This document shows positions 44,301 to 54,529 of a DNA stretch of 64,000 nt, piece after piece. The stretch's first letter is position 1, and every line of letters begins with the position of its first letter. Where the stretch lies: positions 1,368,427-1,432,426 of the forward strand of contig NW_008709504.1 in NCBI RefSeq assembly GCF_000327385.1, written 5' to 3'. Position numbers and translations under genes: made by a program. Source of the DNA: Lottia gigantea (Eukaryota > Mollusca > Gastropoda > Lottiidae). The notes below the pieces were generated by a model. The model saw only the letters and a list, made by a program, of their open reading frames with translations. It was not told the DNA's origin and did not search any database.

Positions 44301-45326
44301 CATTCATACATCTCAACTCACCCAGGTGTACTTGATGCTGACAAAAACCGAATATACTGCTTGTAACAAGAAGCGTGATATTGCACCTCAATAGTCACAC
44401 AGTCTTTATCTGTTTTAAGTCTTAAAATACTTTCATCCTGTTTTGCTGTTGCTGCTTCCTATGTTAAATCCAGGAATTTCCACATCTATTGAAGTATTGT
44501 AATTTATGATGTATGCCAAGGTATAGGCACTATTTACAAGACAATGTTTAGTATAAATACAAACCTGCATCAAAAGTCTCTGCTTTCATTAATTTAGCCT
44601 TTGTTGACTTTCCCCCCAACTCTCATGTAATGTTCCCTCTTCTTGCATATAAGACACAATGGAGGCAGTACATTGCCTGGCTTATCAGCTTGCCTTGTAG
44701 AAATATGGGTGTGAATGGTTGATGCTGACCTCAGTCGTTTCTTTTTTGGTGTTGGAGTTTGATCAACTTTTGTGGGAACAGACTGTTCAGACCTTTTAAC
44801 AGCCCTTTCCAATTTAGATTTATCTGTAAATCGACTATAACACTTTCGATGGTAGCCATACGTTTTCGATGCTTCGCCAACGTTTCCTACAATTAAAATG
44901 TGTAATTTATTAGTATTTTATCAGTATAGACCTGAAGAATACATCGAGTGTCGTTCGCATTCTGAAAAATGGACGCCATATTGTTTTACCCATCCAATCT
45001 CCTTTCCTCATGAAATTCATGCCTTCAAATCATCAGTATCCGGATTATTCGGGCCGTTTATTCAAAATGATACGAGCTATCAAATTATATTACGTAAGAA
45101 GTATTCCAAATTTTAAAAAAACACAACAGGCGGCCAGAAAAAGGCAATGTTCTACCATTAAATCTATGAAAATTGAGATGTCTACTTTCATTTTCTTACC
45201 TGCAAACACATCCTTATGCATTTCACATAATCTTTTTTCCTCGCCTTCCAGATTTAACCATTCTTTGGCACAAGATGCAACTTTTGTCCAACTAGTTTCC
45301 GAAAATTGAATAATTTTTTCCAGGAT
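41233..45326 (-). CDS. Uncharacterised five-exon gene antisense within the SFMBT intron
   Basis: Exons on the minus strand with AG/GT borders and agreeing phases: 45,326-45,200 (FSETSWTKVASCAKEWL, CEMHKDVFA); 44,886-44,565 (ASKTYGYHRKCYSRFTDKSK, then CLICKKREHY); 44,454-44,322 (CVTIEVQYHASCYKQYIRF); 42,062-41,898 (NVYEKMFDAFCEVV, MSRLLDMFVKM); 41,612 to about 41,310 (RRLKARFPQLKFHSSSKL). It recalls a repetitive family of long invertebrate proteins with two Cys/His-rich parts (Y-H-x-x-C-Y). I do not know its function; transposon origin is possible. Exon 2 has a likely one-base change in a G6 run (about 44,618), after which 'STKAKLMKAETFDA' reads on in the next frame to the donor. Near 41,310 the frame ends early. 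It may therefore be a recent pseudogene. The intron between exons 3 and 4 holds the large HINE-like array. Confidence 0.65.
42155..44226 (+). repeat. HINE-like element, copy 13: longest array, about seven to nine 162-bp units
   Basis: Head with palindrome (GCCCACATAAAATGGGGGGG, then CGTATATTGTCGTCACCC) at about 42,160. Units follow with 'ACGAAACTTGG' words at about 42,275, 42,421, 42,583, 42,745, 42,905, 43,067 and 43,230, i.e. spacing 160-163 bp apart from one shortened unit. A non-repeat block lies at 43,400-43,790, then another unit, and the tail '…GTGGGCGTATATTACCTTGC' and 'CTGGCAAGCTATCTT' ends at 44,226. Units are very similar to each other, so the array is young or homogenised. Confidence 0.8.
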
Positions 45327-45329
45327 CTT

Positions 45330-45669
45330 TCATTACAAGATGAATCAAACACTTCATTTTGCCAGTCGCATTGTTTACAGTAAGCTGACCACATGCTGAA
45401 CTGTAAAGGTCAACCGGCGGAGTAATATATTACAATAATGTCATTTGATTGGTTCGATATCGGTGTTATATTTAGATGAGTGGTGAACAGGTCACACTCT
45501 CGGCAAGAGGCGCGAATATTAAAGTTCCATATTTAGGTGCCTGATACGAACAAACTGGCAATATTCCAGCATGGGAACATGGATTTTAAATTTCCAGTAA
45601 GTAATGCTTCGACTCTTCAAAACGAAAATTTGAAGGAGGTGGTCTTGATAGGCTTGATAGTTTTCTTCT
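45330..45669. other. Gene-free stretch
   Basis: Upstream of the first visible exon of the antisense gene, so it may contain that gene's promoter or earlier introns. No core promoter word could be assigned and I see no coding family. Confidence 0.35.
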
Positions 45670-45968
45670 GTTTTTCTGGGGGTATATAGTTGTCTCCTCT
45701 GTCTGAGTCCGTCCATCCACATTTATTTTCAACATGATAGAGATCTGGTTCCCTGACAAAATTTGATGTGAGAGTTTGTAATAAACCAATTTCAAAAATC
45801 CGACAAATCAAAATATATTTCATGAGTTGTTGCCCCTTGATCTTAAGAATGTGTTGTGGACACGACCTCCCGGACGACTTGGTTGCCATTATAATTGTGG
45901 GCGTATTCCAATAACCATCGGTATTTTTTCACCTGTTCATAATTATTTTAATAAGCCCACATGGAAAT
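45670..45968 (+). repeat. HINE-like element, copy 14 (diverged)
   Basis: Degenerate head region ('GTTGTCTCCTCTGTCTG', 'GTCCGTCCATCCACATT'), part of a unit ('TTCATGAGTTGTTGCCCC') and an inverted head remnant ('AAGCCCACATGGAAATGTGA') at 45,954. Confidence 0.45.
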
Positions 45969-46410
45969 GTGAATCAAATACAATACATCATTTCAGAGTT
46001 CTTCACTTCTTTTGACATCATGTGACTTTTTTTAGGGCTTCAAAATAATTATAAAGGTGATCAGCTCACTGCAGTTTTGCGAGGGCGAGGTATTTCTATT
46101 TCAATTTTATAAGAGGATTAGAGTTAAAGAATACGATGATGATGATAAGGCTACTATAATTAATGTGAACGGCTCTTTTTCGGTAAGCCGTATCACATTC
46201 CATTCTTCAGGTGCACGATATTCTATCAGCAAGCTATTTGAAGTGTTTTGTATGGGACAATATCTCTATCTAATACATTTCACATGTCTTTAAAGTACTA
46301 TGGAAGGGACACATATTTTTTATTGTTTAGGTGGGTTCAGGAACAAATCAACTAGTGAATAAGTAGATCAGCTGTTGACCCCTTGACCTATAAGTCACAA
46401 GGGGACCACT
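45969..46410. other. Gene-free stretch
   Basis: No repeat ends or coding family recognised between the HINE-like copy and the Harbinger-like element. Confidence 0.4.
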
Positions 46411-47222
46411 TAAGCGGGGATAACACGGAAGGATTTATCCGGAGGATTTATATCTATAGGTTAAATCCTCCCGTGTGAAGGGAATAACTTATCCTATAGG
46501 TCATATGATTTCGTACTTTAGGATAAATCCTACAGGATAGAACTATATATATATATTATAATATATTTGATATGTTTTGAATTCAAATACTTCGTCTATT
46601 TATGTTATTTTGTAATCTTGTTGTATGTTATTATTTATATTCGTTATATATAAAGTTGTTTGTATCATTAAATTTATATAATCATAATATATGAACATAG
46701 CAGAATATTTGAATAGCTTACTGGCAGGGGAACTTACCTGTAGCTAAAAATCTAAATGTTAATGCCAGTCGTTCCCCAGATGTTATACATTCTCTCATCT
46801 TGGTATCATTTCGTCTCATAACAAGGTCCAAAAGTCCTAGTAGCTCTTGAAATTAATGGAAGCCCAGTTCATTCGCAAGAAACTCTTCAAGGCCTTTGTG
46901 TCCTGCTGCTTCAGTTTGTCCACCAACGAATGATATGTACCATACTGTAATCGCCTGCTTAGCCAGGGACGTATCCAGCAAGAACGAGGTTGTCTCTGTT
47001 TTTTCCTTTTGTCATTCTCGTTAATAACAATTGTTATTTCATCCTCCGTATCACTTCCAACTTCATAAGCTCCCTCCATTTTACTTCTGCTTCAGTTGTC
47101 ACGTGACTAGATGACCTATAGGATCTACCATGTGAACAAACTTGTCCTGAGGATTTATTCTTTAGGTCATATCCATAGGATTTATCCTAAAGGACAAATC
47201 CTTCTGTGTAATCACCGCTTTA
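46411..47222. mobile_element. PIF/Harbinger-like short element
   Basis: Inverted ends: left 'GCGGGGATAACACGGAAGGA' (46,414) and right, reversed, 'GCGGTGATTACACAGAAGGA' (to 47,218), with further 'GGATAAATCCTATAGG'-type subterminal repeats on both sides. Flanking TAA/TTTA is consistent with, but does not prove, the 3-bp TWA duplication of Harbingers. Inside is one exon of a HARBI1-like nuclease; the middle is AT-rich filler and the catalytic part is absent. Confidence 0.65.
46738..47079 (-). pseudogene. HARBI1-like transposase, first exon
   Basis: From ATG at 47,079: acidic start, 'RKKQRQPRSCWIRPWLSRR', 'YGTYHSLVDKL' and 'ALKSFLRMN', then in a second frame 'ELLGLLDLVMRRNDTKMREC', 'SGERLALTFRFLATG' up to a donor GTAAGT at 46,737. 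This is the conserved N-terminal part of Harbinger (HARBI1) nucleases ending at their usual exon border. A frame change near 46,850 and loss of the DDE nuclease part make it a relic. Confidence 0.75.
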
Positions 47223-47224
47223 GA

Positions 47225-47971
47225 GATGTAATAGAAGTCAATGGCAAATCATCATAATGTTAAGTACAAAGCCCAAATACCGCAATATTAGTTCTAAAAC
47301 TAATGACTGTCAATTGTTATTTCCCTTATCATAAAGATGTTTTGCTCATCTTTTGTCCAAAAATTGTCATGCTAGGTCTAGGCCCTATCTTGGGAACAAT
47401 ATAAGAAAGCAAAACTTCCCCCTCAACATTTTGTATAATGATGATACAAACACAAACAAAAGCATAAATTACTCTGTAAAATGCTGAATTAAATAGGTTA
47501 AAAAGCTGGGTACTGAAATTAGTTTTGTCCTTTTCCAAGAAACGTTAGTCAAATTTTTTGTATGTCACTATCAGGCAGTCATTAACTTGCCGATTTGACT
47601 TGACATTTGACTAAAAGACCCATGGATTATATCACTCCTAACAGAGATATTTTTAGCTAATCCACAGCACATTGACAATGCACCGTGTTGTTGTTATAAT
47701 TTATTCGTTTAAAATTGAATAACTGACTTGTTAGTCTTTCATTCAAACCTTTCAAATTTGTCGTCCGGAAACTTGCCTTCACTAACACATGTTGTTTCTC
47801 CAAACGATTCTATATTTCATAAAGTGTCTAGAATTAACATGAACTTCGAAACAAACAAATAAATTATGTGAAAACTTAAGTGGAAACATGGTTCACTTTT
47901 CAACTCGATTTATGCAACTGTTTGATTTAATTATTTGTTGTATTTGGCTTATTGATATTGATTGTTAAAAA
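47225..47971. other. Gene-free stretch
   Basis: AT-rich. No coding family and no terminal repeats recognised. Confidence 0.4.
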
Positions 47972-48147
47972 TTTTGTGTAATTTCTCAGCATAAATAACT
48001 GGCAGTTAATATATATATCATTGAATTCAACCTATTAAAATTTCTTTAATATGAGAAAATTCATACTTTAGTCACTAAAGACTGTTTTCTCATTTCTGAC
48101 AGCTGCCAGTGGGCATATGTTACCTTGCCTGGCAAGCTATCTTTGTC
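47972..48147 (+). repeat. HINE-like tail block, copy 15
   Basis: Close duplicate of 32,130-32,307, including 'CTCAGCATAAATAACTGGCA' and the tail 'GCCAGTGGGCATATGTTACC' with the GGCAAGCTATC palindrome end. Confidence 0.6.
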
Positions 48148-48568
48148 TGATCTTGATGATACTTAGTGAGTATTTGTCGTTGCAATGAATGTGACCAACT
48201 TGGCTAAAACTTCACTTTGTGATATTTTTACCAGTGACCTAAACCAGACTATGTTCTCATTGTAATGTAACATTAATTCTTGATGGATTTAGACTTTTGA
48301 TGAAATATTTCTTTTTTTCGAGGTATACATGTATAGGCTAAATTCTAACCCAAAATGAACAATGTTTATTTATTGTCTTAAGGAGATGGCTTTGATTCTA
48401 GCTGGTGTTTGTTATGTCCCCCCAAGTTTGTATGTGTAGTATATCAAAAAATGGATTTGATTTGTAAGTCTTGCCTCGGAATCTCTTTTAAACAAAACTG
48501 TTAATAGGTAAATTTTGCTTACTGTTTGTGCTTTTACTCTAAAAATAATATAACTTCTATAATTCCAG

Positions 48569-48744
48569 ATATAAGGGTAAGAGCTATCGAGCTATAGTAG
48601 AGATTTGTAGAGTAAATGGTCAACTAGAAGATTTTTGTCGTCAAATCTGCATCAAACTGGAATGTTGTCCAAATTTGATAAGTCCATATTTTATAGATGA
48701 CCAATGTCCAGAAAATTGTGCCCAACTGACCAAAACCAAATACA
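48569..48744 (+). CDS. SFMBT: SFMBT-like protein, exon with the C-terminal half of the SLED domain
   Basis: Reads 'YKGKSYRAIVEICRVNGQ', 'EDFCRQICIKLECCPNLISP', 'DQCPENCAQLTKTKY', the second half of the SLED domain and the start of the linker as in vertebrate SFMBT1 (which has an almost identical 'LECCPNL ... CPENC ... TKTKYTYYYGK' series). Acceptor 'TATAATTCCAG' ends at 48,568, donor GTAAGTTG starts at 48,745. Its first base completes the Lys codon left open by the exon 15.7 kb upstream and its last base opens the Thr codon finished at 49,798, so the three exons join cleanly. No disruption. Confidence 0.92.
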
Positions 48745-49797
48745 GTAAGTTGCAGGAGTTAATTTGGGTCAATCATATTTAAATTGAATAAGGATACTAG
48801 TAGAAAGAAATAACTTCTGGATAGATGAATTTAATGATTACAGAACCATTCAAATGAAAACTATGATTCCCTTATTTTCATTTATTTATATATATATATT
48901 CCATTTTTACGGCTAATCCTTATATAAATAGAAAGTAGTGGTGTTCTAATGATTGGGAAAAATACCAGTTTGTCTCAATAATCAATAATTAACTTGTTAA
49001 TTACGAAGGCATTCACATGATCAAGCAGTCACTTAATAAAGATTATTGGGTCTCACAATTTCCAAAAGGGAGGTATTTCTATGTGTGCCTTTTCATCATT
49101 ACCAAGACAGCCAAATACTAACCAACAAATTTAAAATTTTCAATGGTTATGTTTCCAAAATAGGGAAAAAGACGATGTTGTTTTTATTTTCCAAATACAC
49201 AGTGTATTTAATTACATTATTTCTAATTTACAAATAACTGTTTTGAACACAGTTTAGCTAATAATTTTTATACGAAAATATGGCAAGATTGTCAGAATCT
49301 ACTTATGTCAGTGAGTAAACAAGGAATTTATTTTTAACCTTTTCATTTAATTTGATCCCCAAGCTTTTCTACGTCCTCACACAATCTTAACACTCAAGAA
49401 TACTTGTTTTATTCATTAGAAACACCAATTAATTAAACAATAAGCATGATAGCATCAATTTGCACATATCCAACTTTAAATTAGACGTCTGTAATTCCTG
49501 AATTCTCATGATGCTTAGTTTTTGATGATGTTACTAGTCGCAAAGGGCCTTGCGCGATAAAGCATATTTTGTAATTATAAAACACTTCATTTTGGTGATG
49601 CATTCAATTTCATATTCTTTGGTAGTCTGTAAAATTTACAAAATAAACACTGGTTTTTGCAATATTTGGACTAAAATCGTCATCAAATTTTGGTTTAGGA
49701 CAATTAACAAAGTTTGATTTTGCTTCAAGTTCAAAAATATTATTATAATTACCAATATGAAATAAGTTTGTGACAAGATGTTCATATTTATTTTTAG

Positions 49798-50210
49798 CAT
49801 ATTATTATGGTAAAAAGAAAAAGAAAGTTGGAAGACCACCAAGTACCTTAACTAGTATGGTTGATGGTAACAAACGGAATAATAAGCTAAGAAAGAAAAT
49901 CACCATAACAGCTCCACGAACTGGTTCTTTAGAAGGTGATGATGAAGATGACAAAGCTAGTGTAGACAGTGACTCACAAACAGTTGATAGCACTAGTACT
50001 GTAGAATCTAAACACAAATCTTTATCAAAACCTGTTAAAGCATCAATGCGTTTAAAGAGAAAGTACATCCATCATTTACCTCCTCCGAGTGAAATGAGAA
50101 CCCGTGGAGAAAAAAGACCTCGATACAGTTTTGAACGAAGAACACACAAGAAAATTCTTATCTCATCACCATACAGTATGTTAAACCAGAAGACAAAATC
50201 TAGTCAATCA
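49798..50210 (+). CDS. SFMBT: SFMBT-like protein, Lys/Arg-rich linker exon
   Basis: Follows acceptor TTTTTAG at 49,797 and reads 'YYYGKKKKKVGRPP' (the motif directly after SLED in SFMBT proteins, with an AT-hook-like GRP core), then a basic stretch, an acidic/serine region (GDDEDDKASVDSDSQ), and a second basic region (MRLKRKYIHHLPPPSEMRTR, RYSFERRTHKK). It ends at a codon border before donor GTAAGTTCTG (50,211). The low-complexity linker should lead to a C-terminal SAM domain that recruits partners, but no SAM exon was found in the remaining window. 413 nt, uninterrupted. Confidence 0.88.
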
Positions 50211-50417
50211 GTAAGTTCTGATTTATTTAATTGGATGGAGATTATTCCATATATGCCCTTCATGCACTTTTGATTAATATTCCATATTCCCAATTATACT
50301 AAAGTTAGCCTAAAGAAGTCGCTAAATAAAGATTAAAACCTAATAAAAAATGAAACAAAGTTAGGTTTAATTCTAATTTAACTGTTGATCTCACTAGTGT
50401 TGAAACAGTTAGTGAAA

Positions 50418-50551
50418 AGAGTTCAAAAGAAGTGTATGACTGAAGGTTGAATATTTCATACTGGTGATTGTTACTGTACTGCTAAATATTTTTATTCAAA
50501 ATCAAAGCTGCCAGTGGGCGTATATATTACCTTGCCTGGCAAGCTATCTTA
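50418..50551 (+). repeat. HINE-like 3' end, copy 16
   Basis: Only the conserved 3' block ('GAGTTCAAAAGAAGTGTATG', 'GTGATTGTTACTGTACTGCT') and the tail with palindrome. It sits at the start of the GTCG-rich array. Confidence 0.65.
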
Positions 50552-51475
50552 TTTGTTTGTATTTGCGTTTTCTTTTCATTGGCTGCGTGTATATTATAGT
50601 CCCACTACTAAATAATATCATGTCCGTCGCTCATCGAGGCTACTGTACAATTTATAACTTGTGAGATAGAAACAAAGCGTAAATGATGCAGATTTAGATT
50701 ATCATTTAGATATTTATTTCATGATTAGAATATTTAATAGGTTTAGGAAAGTTTTACCATTTATAATTTCATTTGTTTGCATTTGCGTTTTCTTTTCATC
50801 GGCTGCGTACATATTATGGCTCCACGGCCCATCGACCCGCCGCCCGTCGAGGAATATCATTATAATGTCTGTCGCCCGTCGAGGCTACTGTATAATTTTA
50901 TAACTGACCCGTCGCCAAAACTCGTGGGTTAGAAACAAAACATAAATGATTCAGTTTTAGATTTTCATTTAGATATTCATTTCATGATTGGAACATTTAA
51001 TTTAACCATTTACAATTTTATTTGTTTGCATTTGCGTTTTCTTTTCATTGGCTGCGTACATATTTTGGCCCGTCGCCCGTCGAGGCTACTGTACAATTTT
51101 ATAACTGACCCGTCGCCAAAACACGTGGGTTAGAAACAAAACATAAATGATTCAGTTTTAGACTTTCATGTAGATATTTATTTCATGATTAGAATATAGG
51201 TTTAGGAATGTTTAACCATTTACGATTTTATTTGTTTGCTTTTGCGTTTTCTTTTCATTGGCTGCGTACATATTATGGCTTGAAGACCCGTCGCCCATCG
51301 AGAAATGTTATCATAATATCCGTCACCCATCGAGGCTGCTGTACAATATTATAACTGACCCGTCGCCAAACTTTGTGCAACAGAGAACAAAGCATAAATG
51401 ATTCAGTTTTAGATTTTTATTTCACAACAATATTTCCCAGGATTTAATTGTCCTGTATATGTGTGTCATAGCTGC
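50552..51475 (+). repeat. Tandem array, four units of 210-250 bp, GTCG-rich
   Basis: Units marked by 'TGCGTTTTCTTTTCAT' at about 50,564, 50,784, 51,033 and 51,243. Each has 'GGCTGCGTACATATTATGG', 'CGTCGCCCGTCGAGGCTACT', 'GTACAATTTTATAACTGACC' and 'CATAAATGATTCAGTTTTAG'. No coding frame spans it. Not related to the HINE-like core. Confidence 0.75.
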
Positions 51476-51774
51476 ACAACCCGTCGACCGTCGGGGAAAG
51501 GGACTCAAAACCCTACTCATCTACAGTTGAGCCATTGCATACAAGTTATGCCATAAGAAACTACGGATGAAATTTTTCGCGACAAACAGTTGGGCAGTGC
51601 TCAACCAGCATTTGGCGACAGCCGACGAAATCTAGTTGCTGGCCGATGTTTAAACATCACTAACAATTATCCCACGTCTGTTGCTCTTCGATAATCTCTT
51701 TTTCAAACACATATCGTTGTCGCCCGTCGTCAGTAACCCTCAAGATTGGATATAAACCACAGCCTGCTGCGTTT
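51476..51774 (+). repeat. Single-copy-looking block, repeated at 52,630-52,880
   Basis: 'GACAGCCGACGAAATCTAG', 'ATGTTTAAACATCACTAA', 'TTCGATAATCTCTTTTTCAA' and 'CGTTGTCGCCCGTCGTCAG' recur in diverged form about 1.1 kb downstream ('CAACAGACGACGGATGAG', 'GGCATCACTAAGAATATATC', 'TTTGATAATCTCTATTTTAA'). Appears to be the non-array part of the same GTCG-rich element. Confidence 0.5.
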
Positions 51775-52205
51775 TACTAAGTCAAGGACAATAACTCCAA
51801 AACCATTCTTCTGATTGTTACCAAATCAATACCATCAATATAATATATATGCCAATTTTTATTATGATGAAATAAAAACTGTAGCCTTTATCACCTCAAT
51901 ATTGAAGCGTTTTTACTGCGTCAAGGGTAATAACCCCAAAACCGCTCACCCGATTGTCACCAAATTCGAACTTGACCCAGGATCCTAAAGATCGAATGAT
52001 AACTATATCGTATCTAGAAGCCAAATTTGACACGTTGTACTGAGTCAAGGACAATAACTCCATAACCGTTCATCTGATTGTTACCAAACATGCATGTATA
52101 CTAAGTTTCATCCAGATTGAATAAAAACTCCTTTGTGTGTACAAGAATTGCGAAAGGACGGATGGAGGGACAGGGGTGAAGGCAATATACATCCACAATT
52201 CCATG
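51775..52205 (-). repeat. HINE-like element, copy 17 (variant core)
   Basis: Reverse-oriented units with 'AAGGACAATAACTCCAAAAC' and 'AAGGGTAATAACCCCAAAAC' and an inverted head ('GAAAGGACGGATGGAGGGAC', 'GCAATATACATCCACAATTC'). Diverged. Confidence 0.55.
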
Positions 52206-53106
52206 TGAGCCATATCTGAAACCATATTACTATGAACACCCTTCCACTCTTAAAATGTAAATTTTATCCAATAGTCAAGCCAAAGAACAAAAGAAATTTA
52301 CCAGTTTTATAGTTAAGATATTTGAAAAACAATAACTGAATATTTTATAAGTATTATTCTACAAACATCTTCATTAGTTGGAAATAGTGTATACTTAATT
52401 TTTATTTGTATTATTTTGAAGTATATTATTAACAGATTAAATTTAATTAAAGGTATAACTGTGTTAGCACCTTTTTGTATCAATTATTCTACATCTCATT
52501 GTGAGATTTGCTTTGAAGAACTAGATTATTATTGTGTATGCCATATCTGGACGGGTCAACTGTCGCCAAGAATTCATCCGTCGTCCGTTTCATCCCTTTG
52601 AAATTCAAAGGTCTGATCAACAGGCGATGGACCTTGAAGCCATGTTATATGAAAAGCTATGGATAAAATTTTCGGCACAGACTGTCAGACAGTGCTCCAC
52701 CAGCAATATTTGCAACAGACGACGGATGAGATATAAGAGACGGGTCCTTGAAGGTTGTGAACAATATTTTAAAAATGTTTATCGGCATCACTAAGAATAT
52801 ATCCGACATCTGTCGCGCCCTTTGATAATCTCTATTTTAAACATCCATTCGTTGTTGGCCCTAATCGTTCTTCATTACTTGGTTACTGTGGCATCACACT
52901 ACATATGGCAAAAATATTTAATCTGAAGCGCTAGACATGAAGTTTACATGCCGCTTCTCGATATACGCTTTAAATGACTAAAGAAAAAGAATAATGACTT
53001 GCTTTAATTGCATTTCCATAGTATATGGAATAAATTTTCCACGACATAGGCATTAGCCCTTTTCTCATTCTGCAAAATAATGCAATCTTGTATGCATTCG
53101 TCTCAT
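52206..53106. repeat. Gene-free stretch with a second GTCG-rich block
   Basis: AT-rich from 52,206 to 52,535, with nothing recognised. From about 52,535 to 52,880 lies a diverged copy of the 51,476-51,774 block. The short frame 52,534-52,794 runs through that repeat and has no family features. Confidence 0.45.
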
Positions 53107-54249
53107 TTTTATACGCCCACATGAAATGGGGGGTGTATATTGGCGTCACCCATGTCCATCGGTCGGTCCGTCCACAATTGCTCGTAAACACTCTACAAGA
53201 CACAATTCTGGATGGATTTAGACAAAACTTGGTATAAGTGTTTGTAATCACCCAACGATGAGTATGAGTTAGTGCCCTTGTTCTTGAAAACGCGTTCAAT
53301 TTTGAGCCCGTAAACACTCTAGAAGGTACAATTCTTGTTGGATTTTGATCAAACTTTGCGTAACTGTTTGTTATCAACCAAGGATAAACCCTATTGAAAA
53401 TCAGAAGAATCGAAAAATATTTAGTATGAGTTATTGCCCTTGTTCTTGAAAACGCGTTCAATTTTGAGCTCGTAAACACTCTAGAAGAGACAATTCTTGA
53501 TGGATTTTGATGAAACTTGGCATGAGTGTTTTTTATCAACCAAGGATAAACCCTATTGAAAATCAGAAGAATCGAAAAATATTTAGTATGATTTATTGCC
53601 CTTGTTCTTGAAAACGCGTTCAATTTTAATCTCGTAAACACTCTAGAAGGCACAATTCTTGATGGATTTTGACGAAACTTGGTGTGAGTGTTTGTAATTA
53701 CCCAAGGATGAACCCTATTAAAAATCAGAAGAATCGAAAAATATTTAGTTATTGCCCTTGTTTTTGAAACGCGTTAAATTTTTAGCTCGTAATCATTCTA
53801 GAAGGCACAATTCTTGAGGAATTTTGATGAAACTTGGTGTGAATGTTCGTACTCACCCAAGGATGAACCCTATTGAAAATCAGAAGAATTGAAAAATATT
53901 TTGTATGAGTTATTGCCCTTGTTCTTGAAAACGCTTTCAAATTTAGCTCTTAAACACTAAAAGGCATGATTCTTGCTGGATTTTGACAAGACTTGTTGAG
54001 TTCAGTCCCGCGCTGAAGATTGAATATTTGCCTTCTAGAGTTTTCATGAATTGAATTGAACATGTTTTCAAGAACAAGGGCAAAACTCATACTCAATATT
54101 ATTCAGTATCGCTCTAAAGAGTTCAAAAGAAGTCTATGACTGAAGGTTGAATATTTCATACTGGTGATTGTTACTGTACTGCTAAATATTTTTATTCAAA
54201 ATCAAAGCTGCTAGTGGGCGTATATTACCTTGCCTGCCAATCTATCTTT
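53107..54249 (+). repeat. HINE-like element, copy 18 (near full length)
   Basis: Head 'ATACGCCCACATGAAATGGG' (53,111) with the ACGCCC/GGGCGT-type palindrome, about five units, the conserved 3' block and the tail '…GTGGGCGTATATTACCTTGC' followed by 'CTGCCAATCTATCTTT' (54,249). Its 162-bp period equals 54 codons, which creates a spurious repetitive minus-strand frame (52,970-53,653). Confidence 0.78.
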
Positions 54250-54529
54250 AAAAAAAATAGTGACTGACAAAATAAGATACGTAGCGTGATTTCGTGCTAA
54301 AAGTCACTGAAACAACATAAGAATATGGCCCACTTTGTGTTCCATAGAAATTTCTGCTGACATGGAATCCGCTAGTTGATTACATGACTTCATTCATTGG
54401 ACTACATTCTAGCAGACGACACTTGGAATTCTGATTACTGCTTGGGATTATAAAAAAATGGTGACGTTTGGTAATAACTGAAATCCACCAATTTTATACG
54501 CCCATTGACGTATATTGACTAGGAATAAA

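Noticed and set aside
44898-45116. Plus-strand frame opposite the antisense gene
   Set aside because: Overlaps intron and exon borders of the minus-strand gene and has no family features.
52970-53653. 227-residue repetitive minus-strand frame
   Set aside because: Runs through 162-bp tandem units (54 codons each); the repetition comes from DNA units, with no family features.
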